Numbered from the stretch's first letter, positions 50,028-59,476 are shown. The stretch: DNA of 64,000 nucleotides from Paenibacillus sp. MBLB1832 (GCF_032271945.1 NZ_CP130319.1:3367001-3431000); one strand, 5' to 3'. The notes: generated by a model from the sequence alone, not told the origin. Numbers and translations: made by a program.

Positions 50028-50969
50028 TTATGCCTTCTTAATGTGCGATACTTCAGAAAGACTGCATAAGGCAACCGCATACACAGCATCTTTTTTAGAC
50101 AGCACAACGATGCCATCGTAGAGTCCAATAATAGCCGCATGCTCAATATCGTGCAGCTGTTCAGCCAACGTATTGAAATTGATCTTCGCCTTATCAACCA
50201 ACGGTTCCAGCAATTTTATCCAGCCTGAGGTTTCACAGCACTCCGATTCGTGATGATCGGCATATTCTTTCAAGCAGTCTCTGTCAAAATCTTCCTCTTC
50301 CATCTCTAAACCTACGATAAGATGAGTAGGCACATAGCGTTCTTCTCCATTGTTTGCAAACTTTAAGAGATGGTCTTCGACAGAAATAATTTTCGCATTC
50401 GAATATTTCCCATCTTCATAGTCTAACGTGTACAAATCTTTCAATTTACGGCCTTTCAAGTGATGAAGGAGTTGTTCCATAGCTTCTCCACAGCAACATT
50501 CACTCCGTGACCTATGTGACCCATGATGTCCCTTAGGACCTCTGTGCCCTCGATCTCCTTTATGACCTTTATGTCCATCCGATCCCTCAGGTCCCTCTGG
50601 CCCCTCAGGTCCTTCATGACCTTCATGACCTTCAGGCCCATGCCCTCCTTTGGGTCCCATCGGCCCCATTGGCCCTGCTGGACCCCTCGGTCCTTTAGGG
50701 CCTCGTTTACAGCAGCGATGTTTTTTGCAAGGATGACACTTTCTACGTTTATGACATTTTCTCTTCTTATGCTTTTTACATTTACAAGGCTTATATTTTC
50801 TACAATGGATACAGAGCTCATGTTCATTTAAAGCGCTTTTTTCGGGTTCAGTGGCATCAAGCTCTTTCGTCACTGTAACAACACGGTGAACAGCAACGAT
50901 CTTTGCTGCCCGAAACACATTGTTGCGAGAAGTGATAGGATGGAAAAATACGCGTGATCGTTTTATCAT
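50028..50969 (-). CDS. Collagen-like protein with a Cys/His/Lys-rich segment
   Basis: The protein has 313 residues. Residues about 53-88 are very rich in Cys, Lys and His (CKCKKHKKRKCHKRRKCH), followed by 21 Gly-X-Y triplets (residues 90-152). A globular C-terminal half (155-313) holds CCCGEAM and a later CC (SECCETS). No signal peptide is visible. Gly-X-Y proteins form filaments on spore surfaces (BclA-like), which the spore-gene neighbourhood supports, but the Cys-rich segment and the C-terminal half match nothing I know. AAGGAGG precedes the ATG. Confidence 0.75.
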   Translation of the reverse strand: MIKRSRVFFHPITSRNNVFRAAKIVAVHRVVTVTKELDATEPEKSALNEHELCIHCRKYKPCKCKKHKKRKCHKRRKCHPCKKHRCCKRGPKGPRGPAGPMGPMGPKGGHGPEGHEGHEGPEGPEGPEGSDGHKGHKGDRGHRGPKGHHGSHRSRSECCCGEAMEQLLHHLKGRKLKDLYTLDYEDGKYSNAKIISVEDHLLKFANNGEERYVPTHLIVGLEMEEEDFDRDCLKEYADHHESECCETSGWIKLLEPLVDKAKINFNTLAEQLHDIEHAAIIGLYDGIVVLSKKDAVYAVALCSLSEVSHIKKA

Positions 50970-51140
50970 GATAAACCCCTCCTTCCAGATCAGTTAGATA
51001 TTACCGTTTGGAATTCGTTTACCTAGTGGATGTTTGCACTATCATTGTATGTACCTATAAAATAGCCAGTTCTAGGGAAATCGCACATTTTGAGACAAGG
51101 AGAGCCAAACTAGCGCCTAAGATTACTAATCTGATTCCTA

Positions 51141-51184
51141 TAAAAAGAAAAAACCACAATACGAAGTTAATTCGCATTGTGGTT
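51141..51184 (-). terminator. Terminator of spoVAF
   Basis: The stem AACCACAATGCGAA/TTCGTATTGTGGTT with a 5-base loop is followed by TTTTCTTTTT on the minus strand. Confidence 0.85.
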
Positions 51185-51190
51185 ATATAA

Positions 51191-52831
51191 CTATGATTTG
51201 GGTTGTCGGGTACCGTCGATTGGTTTCGTAATACTTAACCTCGTTTTACTCGCCAATACTGGGCGCCGCAGCAGGATAGAGAAGAAGCTCTTCGCATTGA
51301 AGGGAATGAACGGCCACATGTAGGGGGCATTGTAGGATTTTTTCATCGTCAGCAAAATTAACCATAGGGTTGAGCCTATTATGAATCCAGGCGGACCGAA
51401 AATCGACACAACGACCAGCAAGCCTAGCCTGATGATGCGATTAGCCAAACCTAATTCATAACTTGGCGTAGCAAACATCCCGATAGACGCGAGCGCCAGG
51501 TACAGGATAACCTCGTTGATGAAGAGCCCTGTCTTCACGGCGATGTCGCCAACGAGAATCGCAGCAACCAAGCCCATCGCAGTAGCAAGCGGCGTTGGTG
51601 TATGCACCGCTGCCATTCGCATGAGATCAATCCCGACGTCTGCAATCAAAAATTGAATCAGGAGTGGGAGACTGCCTTCCTTCTGCGGACCAAGGAATTC
51701 TAACCCAATTGGCTTCATAGAAGGATTCATCACAATGAGATACCACAGCGGAAGCAGGAAGATCGACATCATGATGCCTGCAAAACGAACCCACCTCAAA
51801 TACGTGCCGATAAAGGGGGTATTTCGGTACTCTTCCGCATGCTGAACATGATGGAAGAACGTTGTTGGCAAGATCATCACACTGGGTGATGTGTCCACGA
51901 ATACACAGACATGTCCTTCCAGTAAATGTGCGGAGACAACATCCGGCCTCTCCGAATAGCGAACCATCGGGTACGGATTCCAGCCTTTATTCACGATGAT
52001 TTCTTCTAATTGCTTTTCACCCAATGGCAGACCGTCTATGTTGACTTCCTTTAATTTATCTTGAATGTTCTGCACAAGGCTGGCATCGGCAATATCATTA
52101 ATGTACGCTAAGCACACATCGGTTTTCGTACGTTTCCCGATCTGTGAGATTTCCAGCTTCAGACGCTCATCCCGAATTCGTCTGCGAACAAGAGTCACGT
52201 TCACGAGCAATGTTTCGACGAAACCGTCTCGTGAACCGCGGACAACCCGCTCCAAATCCGGTTCACCGATGGACCGAACCGGAAAGCTTTTCGCATCGAC
52301 CGTAATGGCTACGGTTTCCCCCTCGATAAAGAAGGCCGTCCCACCCATGAGCACCTGTCCAACGACTTCAGACATTTTTTTATAGTGTTTAACCTGAATG
52401 TGTGGAATAAGCTTCTCAATAAACGCTTCTAACGTATGATGGGCAACGGCTTCTTTCTCAGCGTAGGACAGCCGCGTAATTATGTCAGTAAGAACAGTAT
52501 CCTTGGCAAATCCATTGCAATAGAAGATCCCGACCCGTTTATGACCGAAAACCATTTCTCGAAGTACGATATCAAAGCTGCGGTTTAGCCCTACTCGTTC
52601 TTCTAGCACGCGCTGCACTTCACGCAGACTTTTGGGAATATCTTCTTGAATTTTCAAAGCTTTCTCACGCGGTGTCATATTCGTTATCGGATTATAAGGC
52701 GACAAGTTTCCATCAGCATCTACAGCTATCTTCTCTAGCTTTTCTTCTTGTTGACTAGGATTCTCATCGTCATCAGTCCCTTGCGCCGTTCTATCTTCGT
52801 CCTGCGATCCGTTTCGTACGATAAATTTCAT
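51191..52831 (-). CDS. spoVAF: Spore germination protein SpoVAF (GerA-like)
   Basis: The protein has 546 residues. A polar N-terminal domain (about 1-330) is followed by five or so membrane helices, as in GerAA-type receptor subunits (FFHHVQHAEEY, PLPLLIQFLIADVGIDL-type block, and PSYELGLANRIIRLG). In B. subtilis it is the last gene of the spoVA operon, made in the forespore. The ATG at 52831 follows AAGGAGG; the frame to 52885 overlaps spoVAB. A tail of Arg/Pro residues ends the protein. Confidence 0.9.
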   Translation of the reverse strand: MKFIVRNGSQDEDRTAQGTDDDENPSQQEEKLEKIAVDADGNLSPYNPITNMTPREKALKIQEDIPKSLREVQRVLEERVGLNRSFDIVLREMVFGHKRVGIFYCNGFAKDTVLTDIITRLSYAEKEAVAHHTLEAFIEKLIPHIQVKHYKKMSEVVGQVLMGGTAFFIEGETVAITVDAKSFPVRSIGEPDLERVVRGSRDGFVETLLVNVTLVRRRIRDERLKLEISQIGKRTKTDVCLAYINDIADASLVQNIQDKLKEVNIDGLPLGEKQLEEIIVNKGWNPYPMVRYSERPDVVSAHLLEGHVCVFVDTSPSVMILPTTFFHHVQHAEEYRNTPFIGTYLRWVRFAGIMMSIFLLPLWYLIVMNPSMKPIGLEFLGPQKEGSLPLLIQFLIADVGIDLMRMAAVHTPTPLATAMGLVAAILVGDIAVKTGLFINEVILYLALASIGMFATPSYELGLANRIIRLGLLVVVSIFGPPGFIIGSTLWLILLTMKKSYNAPYMWPFIPFNAKSFFSILLRRPVLASKTRLSITKPIDGTRQPKS

Positions 52832-52853
52832 GGTTGGCCTCCTTCTTTCACCT

Positions 52854-53276
52854 TTAATAAAACAACCACTCAAACAAAGAACCAAATACTTTGCCGAAGA
52901 TCATCGCCATCAGAAACACAATCAAGTAGGAGTCCATCCCAACCCGTTTGGCCAAAATCGGAAGCACATTCACAATTTCGGTCAATGCGGCTGCGAGCAA
53001 GCCAACAAAACAACCTGCAAATAGACCGACGATGGCTGCTCCTAATGGAAAAACGTGCATATGAACATCACTGAAATCTACCCAAGTAAACACGAGTGAC
53101 CCAAGAACTACGGCTGCCTCGTACGCATGAATTCTGGAAAACGTCCGTGTGATCTGAGCAAGTCTAGGGATAATATCCAGCACCACGAGAAAGGCAACCA
53201 TTCCGCTTCCAACCGTAATACCCGCAGCTAGTCCAATGAATGCAGACAGGAACGATTCCCCAAGCATCGTAATCAC
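52854..53276 (-). CDS. spoVAB: Stage V sporulation protein AB
   Basis: The protein has 140 residues with four membrane helices: GLAAGITVGSGMVAFLVVLDIIPRLAQIT at the start is the family signature. It belongs to the SpoVA set that moves dipicolinic acid. The start GTG overlaps the spoVAA stop by 4 bases. In Bacillus spoVAC, spoVAD and spoVAE follow; here spoVAF follows directly. Confidence 0.85.
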   Translation of the reverse strand: MITMLGESFLSAFIGLAAGITVGSGMVAFLVVLDIIPRLAQITRTFSRIHAYEAAVVLGSLVFTWVDFSDVHMHVFPLGAAIVGLFAGCFVGLLAAALTEIVNVLPILAKRVGMDSYLIVFLMAMIFGKVFGSLFEWLFY

Positions 53277-53902
53277 TTTGCGTCCCCTTCTTCATGAATT
53301 TTTGAGTACTCTTCGGTAATCACGTAATGATTGATATTCTCCTGGTACATAAACATCTCAACCTCAAGGGGACTGGGCTCTTCATTGAATTTCTTTTTGA
53401 ACAAATGATTAAAAAATAATACCATACCTGCTCCAATACCGATCGAATAAGGGATCTGCAATATAAGCGGATGGTCCACCTTTTTTCCCGTCAACAGCTC
53501 ATATAGACGTTGATGTACAGCGATCATCGAGACGTCAGCATGGAAATTCATAATTGCAAGACCTGAGCCGATGAACAGCAAGAGCCAGACAACCCCGATC
53601 ACGAAGGGATTCGCTGGGCGATTATCTGTGTAGATTTCTAGCAGCACATGCGGCTCACCGTAATGTTCAATTTGCAGCTCTGGAAACAAGCCTTTCACCT
53701 TGCGAATGATATGCAGCATATCGATAAGAACGCGATTCCCGTCTTCCTGCTGGGGTTGATGCATGACCATTTCGTTCAGTGCTCTTTCGTATTTCGGTTC
53801 CACCACGAGCTGAGCGATATGACACAGCCTGACGATTTGTCCTTTACGTACACGTGCTTTGCGACGAAGTCGAATGTACAAGTAATTGTTTGCGGGCTGC
53901 AT
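53273..53902 (-). CDS. spoVAA: Stage V sporulation protein AA
   Basis: The protein has 209 residues: a soluble N-terminal half (about 1-95) and two helices (NPFVIGVVWLLLFIGSGLAIM and IPYSIGIGAGMVLFFNHLF). The FNEEPSPLEVEMFMYQENIN block near the end is characteristic. It heads the spoVAA-spoVAB-spoVAF unit. The ATG at 53902 follows AAAGGGG; a TTG one codon upstream is also open. Confidence 0.85.
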   Translation of the reverse strand: MQPANNYLYIRLRRKARVRKGQIVRLCHIAQLVVEPKYERALNEMVMHQPQQEDGNRVLIDMLHIIRKVKGLFPELQIEHYGEPHVLLEIYTDNRPANPFVIGVVWLLLFIGSGLAIMNFHADVSMIAVHQRLYELLTGKKVDHPLILQIPYSIGIGAGMVLFFNHLFKKKFNEEPSPLEVEMFMYQENINHYVITEEYSKIHEEGDAK

Positions 53903-54097
53903 CAAGGTTTACCCCTTTCAGAGCTTTACAATGTCAGACTTTGCGTGATCTATCCATGTATAGGAGTAGTATGCAAAATGTTTCCTTCACCTAATCGGAA
54001 TGAACAATGGTAAATTCTCCATGAATAATCTCTTGAAAGGGTTGGCATGTTAAGTAGTGAATACCGCAAACAATTTCCATAAAAAGAAGGTGATAAC

Positions 54098-54307
54098 ATG
54101 ACAAAATTCGCGCTAACACTCGTCATTATTGGTGCGCTGAATTGGCTTCTAGTTGGGCTTTTCGAATGGGATTTGGTTTCTGCATTGCTGGGAGGCGATT
54201 CACATCGTGAATCATCCGTATTAAGTCGCATTGTTTATACGATTGTAGGCTTATGCGGGCTCGTTTGCACGAGATTCTATTCTGTCGATCGACATTCCGT
54301 TCGATAA
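54098..54307 (+). CDS. DUF378 (YuzA-like) small membrane protein
   Basis: The protein has 69 residues with two helices. LVIIGALNWLLVGLFEWDLV is the DUF378 signature, and the second helix is VYTIVGLCGLV. The function is unknown. AAGAAGGTG precedes the ATG. It is the only plus-strand gene in this part, facing the sigF operon. Confidence 0.85.
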   Translation: MTKFALTLVIIGALNWLLVGLFEWDLVSALLGGDSHRESSVLSRIVYTIVGLCGLVCTRFYSVDRHSVR

Positions 54308-54405
54308 CTCCTCGCTCGCCCCATGCTCAAAGCTAAAGCCGCTTATCGCCCTTGTTGTGCGCACGCACATCATTCGGGAATTAGCGGCTCTATGTGATAT
54401 AAAGT

Positions 54406-54437
54406 AGAAAACCGTCCCCCCGAAGAGAGAACGGTTC
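54406..54437 (-). terminator. Terminator of sigF
   Basis: The stem AACCGTTCTC/GGGACGGTT, with wobble pairs, continues into TTTC on the minus strand, 8 bases past the sigF stop. Confidence 0.7.
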
Positions 54438-54444
54438 TGACTTA

Positions 54445-55200
54445 CTATTGGGCGATTTGATCCTTGATCGATTGCAATATTTTCTTCTCCAGTCGAGACA
54501 CTTGCACTTGGGAAATACCCAACCTGCTCGCAACCTCCGACTGCGTTTGATCCCGGAAGTAACGCAGATACACAATGAGTCGTTCTCGCTCGGAGAGCGT
54601 CCCAATGGCCTCATTCAGCGCCAGCTTCTCGAACCATTTTTCCCCTGACTCGTCAGAAATTTGGTCCATTAACGTGATGGGATCGCCATCGTTTTCAAAC
54701 ACCGTCTCATGAATCGAAGAAAGCGGTTTATTCGCTTCTTGCGCGAACACAACCTCCTCCGGCGTTATCATGAGCTCCTCAGCAACCTCTTTGATCGTGG
54801 GGAGCCGCCCCAAACGCTTCGAAAGTTCATCCTTCGTCTTGCGAATCTTATTCGCCAGCTCCTTGAGGGAACGACTCACCTTCAGTGTGCCGTCATCCCG
54901 CAGGAACCGTTGAATCTCACCGATAATCATCGGCACCGCATACGTTGAGAATTTCACATCATACGAGAGATCGAATTTGTCCACGGACTTTAACAGCCCG
55001 ATACAACCGATCTGGAACAAATCTTCGGCTTCGTAACCTCGGTTCAAAAACCTCTGAACCACAGACCAGACCAATCGGATATTGCAGCTGACAAGTGTTT
55101 CTCTAGCGAGTCCATCTCCGGATTGGCTGAGGGCGATTAACCGTTTGACTTCCGAATCGTCTAAATAACTATGAGAAGCATGCTTCAGATCAACATCCAT
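54445..55200 (-). CDS. sigF: Forespore sigma factor SigF
   Basis: The protein has 251 residues with regions 2 (DLFQIGCIGLLKSVDKFDLS, FSTYAVPMIIGEIQRF), 3 and 4 (LSERERLIVYLRYF, then LGISQVQVSRLEKK). It is the first forespore-specific sigma factor, held by SpoIIAB until SpoIIAA releases it. It is third in the spoIIA operon. The sequence groups with the SigF/SigG sub-family, and the neighbours fix it as SigF. Confidence 0.97.
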   Translation of the reverse strand: MDVDLKHASHSYLDDSEVKRLIALSQSGDGLARETLVSCNIRLVWSVVQRFLNRGYEAEDLFQIGCIGLLKSVDKFDLSYDVKFSTYAVPMIIGEIQRFLRDDGTLKVSRSLKELANKIRKTKDELSKRLGRLPTIKEVAEELMITPEEVVFAQEANKPLSSIHETVFENDGDPITLMDQISDESGEKWFEKLALNEAIGTLSERERLIVYLRYFRDQTQSEVASRLGISQVQVSRLEKKILQSIKDQIAQ

Positions 55201-55211
55201 AGATCCTACCC

Positions 55212-55658
55212 CTAATTGTATAAAGCTTTTTTAGATTCAATTCGCTTCAACATGTTTATTTTGGTTCCGATCCCAACAGCCGTAATAACTTCAACTTCGT
55301 CCATGAAATTTTCCATAATCGTGAAGCCCATGCCTGAGCGCTCAAGCTCTGGTTTGGATGTATAGAGAGGCTCTTTCGCTTGCTCTAAATCAGCAATTCC
55401 TTCGCCTTTATCCTCAATCGTTAAACGAATGGTGTCATCTTCAATTTCTGCAGAAATGGTAATGACCCCATCCTTGTCATTGTTGTAACCGTGAATGATC
55501 GAGTTCGTTACGGCCTCAGACACGACCGTTTTGATATCGGTTAACTCATCGATGGTTGGATCCAGTTGCGAGACGAATGCAGCTACCGCCACACGGGCAA
55601 ATCCTTCATTCTCAGAACGGCTGGCGAATTGCAGCGTCATGAAGTTACGCTCACTCAT
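55212..55658 (-). CDS. spoIIAB: Anti-sigma-F factor/serine kinase SpoIIAB
   Basis: The protein has 148 residues of the HATPase type. The ATP-binding boxes are [10 protein letters not shown] (N), IEDKGEGI (G1) and [14 protein letters not shown] (G2). It binds SigF and phosphorylates SpoIIAA. Its ATG overlaps the spoIIAA stop by 4 bases (ATGA). Confidence 0.97.
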   Translation of the reverse strand: MSERNFMTLQFASRSENEGFARVAVAAFVSQLDPTIDELTDIKTVVSEAVTNSIIHGYNNDKDGVITISAEIEDDTIRLTIEDKGEGIADLEQAKEPLYTSKPELERSGMGFTIMENFMDEVEVITAVGIGTKINMLKRIESKKALYN

Positions 55659-56008
55659 AATGCAACCTCCAAACTGGACATTGCATTCCGTTCATTCTCT
55701 TGGATAGACACGATTTTGAACAAACCTGAAAGTTCGAACAATCGATACACAGCTGGCGAAACATCGCATACGACCATTTTGCCGCCTTTACTCGTGATCT
55801 GCTTATACCGTCCAAGAATGACACCAAGACCTGAGCTATCCATGAAGGAAAGATCTTTCAAACTCAGAATGACATGATGCGTTTGCTCCTTTGCAATCGC
55901 TTCCTCCATCCTAGCTTTCACACTATCTGCAGCATGATGGTCCAGTTCGCCTTTCAATCTAACAATGAGTGCTCTTCTGCCCTGTTCGAATTCGATTTGC
56001 AGTCCCAC
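55655..56008 (-). CDS. spoIIAA: Anti-anti-sigma factor SpoIIAA
   Basis: The protein has 117 residues, a STAS domain. [15 protein letters not shown] carries Ser58, the phosphorylation site. Dephosphorylated SpoIIAA binds SpoIIAB and frees SigF. A sigma-H-type promoter lies 80-110 bases upstream, between it and dacF. Confidence 0.97.
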   Translation of the reverse strand: MGLQIEFEQGRRALIVRLKGELDHHAADSVKARMEEAIAKEQTHHVILSLKDLSFMDSSGLGVILGRYKQITSKGGKMVVCDVSPAVYRLFELSGLFKIVSIQENERNAMSSLEVAL

Positions 56009-56090
56009 AATTGTTCACTCCCTTTCAGTAGAGAGATCCCGAGCTGGTAAGACCTGCTCAAAGATCTCTATCTTAAGTCATGAACAGTAG

Positions 56091-56118
56091 TTTCTACAAT
56101 CCAATTGGTAAATCCTGC
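56091..56118 (-). promoter_or_regulatory. Sigma-H-type promoter of the spoIIA operon
   Basis: On the minus strand GCAGGATTT (-35, full RNAGGAWWW match) and GTAGAAA (-10, 6 of 7 against RNNGAAT) are 12 bases apart. B. subtilis spoIIA is sigma-H dependent. Transcription would start near 56084. Confidence 0.65.
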
Positions 56119-56185
56119 CCCCCGACAAAACTAGAAGAAAACCGCTAAAAGGTTATGAAATGCGCGTTTATTCGCAGATCTGCAC

Positions 56186-57361
56186 TTAATTCGTGGTGAA
56201 AAGTTGAGACGTTGTCCGTTTAAACAGCTTCCACCAGGATGCTTTATCCACTGCGACCGGAGAGGCTAGCGGGTACTCCGAGACAACGTTTGCACCGTTG
56301 TACACCACAATTTTGCCAATGGGCTGACCTTCGCGAACTGGCGCTTTTACGCTTGGATCCAGCTGCAATTCATGTCGGATTTGAGCCGTATCGGTTCCTT
56401 TTTTCATTAAAATGCTATAATTCTGCTTCGCAACAAGAGGCACGGAGGACACTTGCCCTTTATTAACCCTGAACTCGCCAAGGCTGTCTCCTGTTTTGAA
56501 CAACGGATAATTCATATATTGGGCAAAAGCAAAATCAAACAGCTTCGACACTTCGGCATTCCGTGTTTTCGTATTCGGTTCACCCAACACGACAGCTACG
56601 ACTCGCAAATTATCTCGTTTCGCTGTTGCCGATAAACAGAATTTGGCTTCGCTTGTGTATCCTGTTTTTAATCCATCTGCACCGCTATAGAAACGAACGA
56701 GCTTGTTCGTATTCACGAGCCAGAATGGTTTCGGAGAATCTTTGCGCAAATAATCTTGATAGGCGCCTGTAAAATTCGTGATTCCCTCGTGCTTCAGCAG
56801 CTCGCGCGACATAATGGCGATATCATTCGCCGTCGTATAGTGATTCGCAACCGGCAACCCATTGCAATTGGAGAAATGGGTATTCTTCATGCCAAGCTGG
56901 CCTGCGCGTTCGTTCATCATCGCTACAAAATTTTCTTCCGAGCCTGCAATTTTCTCAGCCATTGCAACCGATGCATCGTTACCTGATGCCATGGCGATGC
57001 CTTTGAGCATTTCTTGAACCGTCATCTGCTCGCCTGGTTCTAAGAAGATCTGCGAGCCTCCCATGGATGCAGCATATTCGCTTACGCTAACTTTCTCATC
57101 CATTTTGAGCGTACCTTTGTCGATCGCTTCCATGATCAGCAGCATCGTCATAATTTTTGTAATGCTCGCTGGCGGAAGCTTTGCATCCTTATTCTTCTCC
57201 GCAATGATCGTGCCTGTGTCGGCATCCATCAAGACCGCGGACTGCGCGTTCGGTGTTAAATCTACGGGTTGCACTTTCGTTTCCGCCGCATAGAGAGACG
57301 GTAAGAACAGCATCACACTTAGTTGTAAACAAATGAAACTGATTAGCCCTTTTTTTCGCAT
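56186..57361 (-). CDS. dacF: D-alanyl-D-alanine carboxypeptidase DacF
   Basis: The protein has 391 residues with a signal peptide (GLISFICLQLSVMLFLPSLYA). The PBP motifs are SITK (PPASITKIMT), SGN (MASGNDASVAM) and KTG (DGLKTGYTS). In B. subtilis DacF is forespore-made and trims cortex cross-links. It lies directly before spoIIAA. The ATG at 57361 is 12 bases after GGAGG. Confidence 0.93.
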   Translation of the reverse strand: MRKKGLISFICLQLSVMLFLPSLYAAETKVQPVDLTPNAQSAVLMDADTGTIIAEKNKDAKLPPASITKIMTMLLIMEAIDKGTLKMDEKVSVSEYAASMGGSQIFLEPGEQMTVQEMLKGIAMASGNDASVAMAEKIAGSEENFVAMMNERAGQLGMKNTHFSNCNGLPVANHYTTANDIAIMSRELLKHEGITNFTGAYQDYLRKDSPKPFWLVNTNKLVRFYSGADGLKTGYTSEAKFCLSATAKRDNLRVVAVVLGEPNTKTRNAEVSKLFDFAFAQYMNYPLFKTGDSLGEFRVNKGQVSSVPLVAKQNYSILMKKGTDTAQIRHELQLDPSVKAPVREGQPIGKIVVYNGANVVSEYPLASPVAVDKASWWKLFKRTTSQLFTTN

Positions 57362-57479
57362 AGCAATGGTACCCCTCCTGTGATGTACGAAGTGAAAGTT
57401 TGGCATTTTGCAGCATGAATGACTGCTACTCAGTGTTGACGAATTCCCAGTAAATTATTCCCTGTACGTGAAAATGAGA

Positions 57480-57518
57480 AAAAAAAAGCACTCCCCTTGA
57501 AATAAAGGAAAGTGCTCT
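57480..57518 (-). terminator. Terminator of pdp
   Basis: The stem AGCACTttCCTTT/AAGGggAGTGCT is followed by nine T on the minus strand, just past the pdp stop. Confidence 0.85.
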
Positions 57519-57532
57519 TATTGGAATTTGAA

Positions 57533-58834
57533 TTATTCAATGACATCATAAATGAGCTGCTTGGGTGCAGGCTGCGATGGCACAATCTTATATGCGTCCA
57601 AGATCATCGCTTGAGCTTCACTTACATCCGTCCGATTCGCATGAATGGTACAAATCGACTCACCCGCTTGCACGGGATCGCCAATTTTCTTATTTAACGT
57701 CAATCCGACCGCGTAATCGATCTGATCTTCTTTCTTCGCCCGTCCTGCACCGAGCACCATCGCGGCGATGCCGATCTGCTCCGCGTGAATCTCACCTACG
57801 AAGCCTGTTTGCCCCGCAATAACTTCATAATGAAACTGAGCTGTCGGCAGCAGCTCAGGCTGATCAACGACGCGTGCGTCCCCGCCCTGGCTGGCAATGA
57901 AACGTCTCAACGTTTCCAGAGCCTGCCCCTGCGCGATGATGCCCTTTACCGCATCATGTGCCTCATCGAACGTCGCAAAAGCCTTCCCAAGCACAGCCAT
58001 GTAAGCCGCTACGGAAATGGCTACCTCTGTTAGCTCCTTGTCTCCCGTGCCGCGCAGCACTTCAATGGATTCTCGAATCTCGTTGGCGTTGCCAATTTCG
58101 CGCCCCAGCGGTTGATCCATATCCGTAATCATCGCGATCGTTTTGCGATTCAACCGTGTGCCAATGTCGACCATCGTGCGCGCCAACACCCTGGCATCCT
58201 CCACCGTCTTCATGAAAGCGCCGGAGCCTATTTTCACATCCAGCACGATCGCTTCAGCGCCGGATGCAATTTTCTTACTCATGATCGAGCTGGCGATCAA
58301 TGGGATGGAATCCACAGTCGCTGTCACATCGCGCAGCGCATATATTTTTTTATCGGCAGGCGCCAAATTGCCGCTTTGTCCGACGATCGCGATTTTGATT
58401 GTGTTTACCGCTTCGATGAACGCTTCTTTGGAGAGCTCTATCTGGAAGCCTGGAATCGATTCTAGCTTATCCAACGTACCGCCAGTATGACCAAGGCCTC
58501 TGCCTGACATTTTGGCAACAGGAATGCCCAATGAAGCTACAACAGGCGCAACAATAAGACTTACTTTGTCACCAACACCACCCGTTGAATGCTTATCGAC
58601 CTTCACCCCAGCAATCGCTGATAAATCGATCATCTCCCCAGATCCAGCCATAGCTAAAGTAAGGAATGAAGTCTCTTCATCCGTCATGCCATTGAGGAAG
58701 GTTGCCATCAGGAAAGCGGACATTTGGTAATCGGGCACATGGCCTGCAGTGTATTCCCCAATTATAAATGTAATTTCTTCTTCGGTTAGTGCTTCACCAA
58801 CGCGCTTCTTATGAATCAAATCGACCATTCTCAT
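57533..58834 (-). CDS. pdp: Pyrimidine-nucleoside phosphorylase
   Basis: The protein has 433 residues. It cleaves uridine, deoxyuridine and thymidine with phosphate. The phosphate loop KHSTGGVGDKVSL and the SGRGLGHTGGTLDKLESIPG signature are intact, with VGQSGNLAPADKKIYALRD after it. The gene lies in the nucleoside-salvage block with two PNPs and deoB, whose products feed pentose metabolism. Confidence 0.95.
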   Translation of the reverse strand: MRMVDLIHKKRVGEALTEEEITFIIGEYTAGHVPDYQMSAFLMATFLNGMTDEETSFLTLAMAGSGEMIDLSAIAGVKVDKHSTGGVGDKVSLIVAPVVASLGIPVAKMSGRGLGHTGGTLDKLESIPGFQIELSKEAFIEAVNTIKIAIVGQSGNLAPADKKIYALRDVTATVDSIPLIASSIMSKKIASGAEAIVLDVKIGSGAFMKTVEDARVLARTMVDIGTRLNRKTIAMITDMDQPLGREIGNANEIRESIEVLRGTGDKELTEVAISVAAYMAVLGKAFATFDEAHDAVKGIIAQGQALETLRRFIASQGGDARVVDQPELLPTAQFHYEVIAGQTGFVGEIHAEQIGIAAMVLGAGRAKKEDQIDYAVGLTLNKKIGDPVQAGESICTIHANRTDVSEAQAMILDAYKIVPSQPAPKQLIYDVIE

Positions 58835-58861
58835 GAGAATTCCTCCTTTAAATTAAAATGG

Positions 58862-58886
58862 AAAAAAGGGAGCTTTAAGAGCCCCC
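58862..58886 (-). terminator. Terminator of the CuA-type cupredoxin gene
   Basis: The stem GGGGCTC/AGCTCCC with a TTAA loop is followed by TTTTTT on the minus strand. Confidence 0.8.
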
Positions 58887-58906
58887 TCTCTTTACTTGCT
58901 TTATTC

Positions 58907-59290
58907 CTATTCAACAACTAGCTTAGCTTTCATTTTAGCATGTCCTTCGCCGCAAGGAAGAACACAATCAATTTCATATGTACCTGGCTTGTCGAAGGTC
59001 ACTTCTTTGGTAGGGTTATCTTTATCAAGTTTAACACCTAGACCAACGATTTCAATGGCATGAACGCCTTCTTTCAAAGATAAGGAGACTTTCGTAGGTT
59101 GTCCACTTTTCACTTTGTAATCCGTTGCATCAAACTGCCAGTTCGATGCTGCAACTTTTAATTGCGGTAATTTGCTAGCAGCAGCCTCTGCTTCCTGTGC
59201 CTCTTGGCGATCAGAAATATCTTGAAAGAGGACTCCTAGCCCCAATGCGCCCGCAAGTATAAATAGTACAAAGAAAATCCACTTTTGCAT
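58907..59290 (-). CDS. Membrane-anchored CuA-type cupredoxin
   Basis: The protein has 127 residues. An N-terminal anchor (KWIFFVLFILAGALGLGVLF) is followed by a polar linker and a cupredoxin domain. CVLPCGEGHAKM gives C-x3-C-x3-H-x2-M, and an earlier His (EGVHAIEIVG) completes the CuA set of cytochrome oxidase subunit II and nitrous oxide reductase. It may take electrons to an oxidase or help copper delivery; no oxidase genes are near. The ATG at 59290 follows GAGGGGG. Confidence 0.82.
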   Translation of the reverse strand: MQKWIFFVLFILAGALGLGVLFQDISDRQEAQEAEAAASKLPQLKVAASNWQFDATDYKVKSGQPTKVSLSLKEGVHAIEIVGLGVKLDKDNPTKEVTFDKPGTYEIDCVLPCGEGHAKMKAKLVVE

Positions 59291-59476
59291 GCATATCCCC
59301 CTCATCGTGTGTTCACTTCATCTATTCTACCTAACAACGGAGAATAATCCCATAGCTAGTAGGTGGCAAAATCTTGACTATTTCGTGACGGAATTGTGAA
59401 CTAAGCTCCATCTTACTATTCCCAATCACCTTCAAAATACACACGTTTCCATCAATCTCCGAATGGAAAACCGTGA

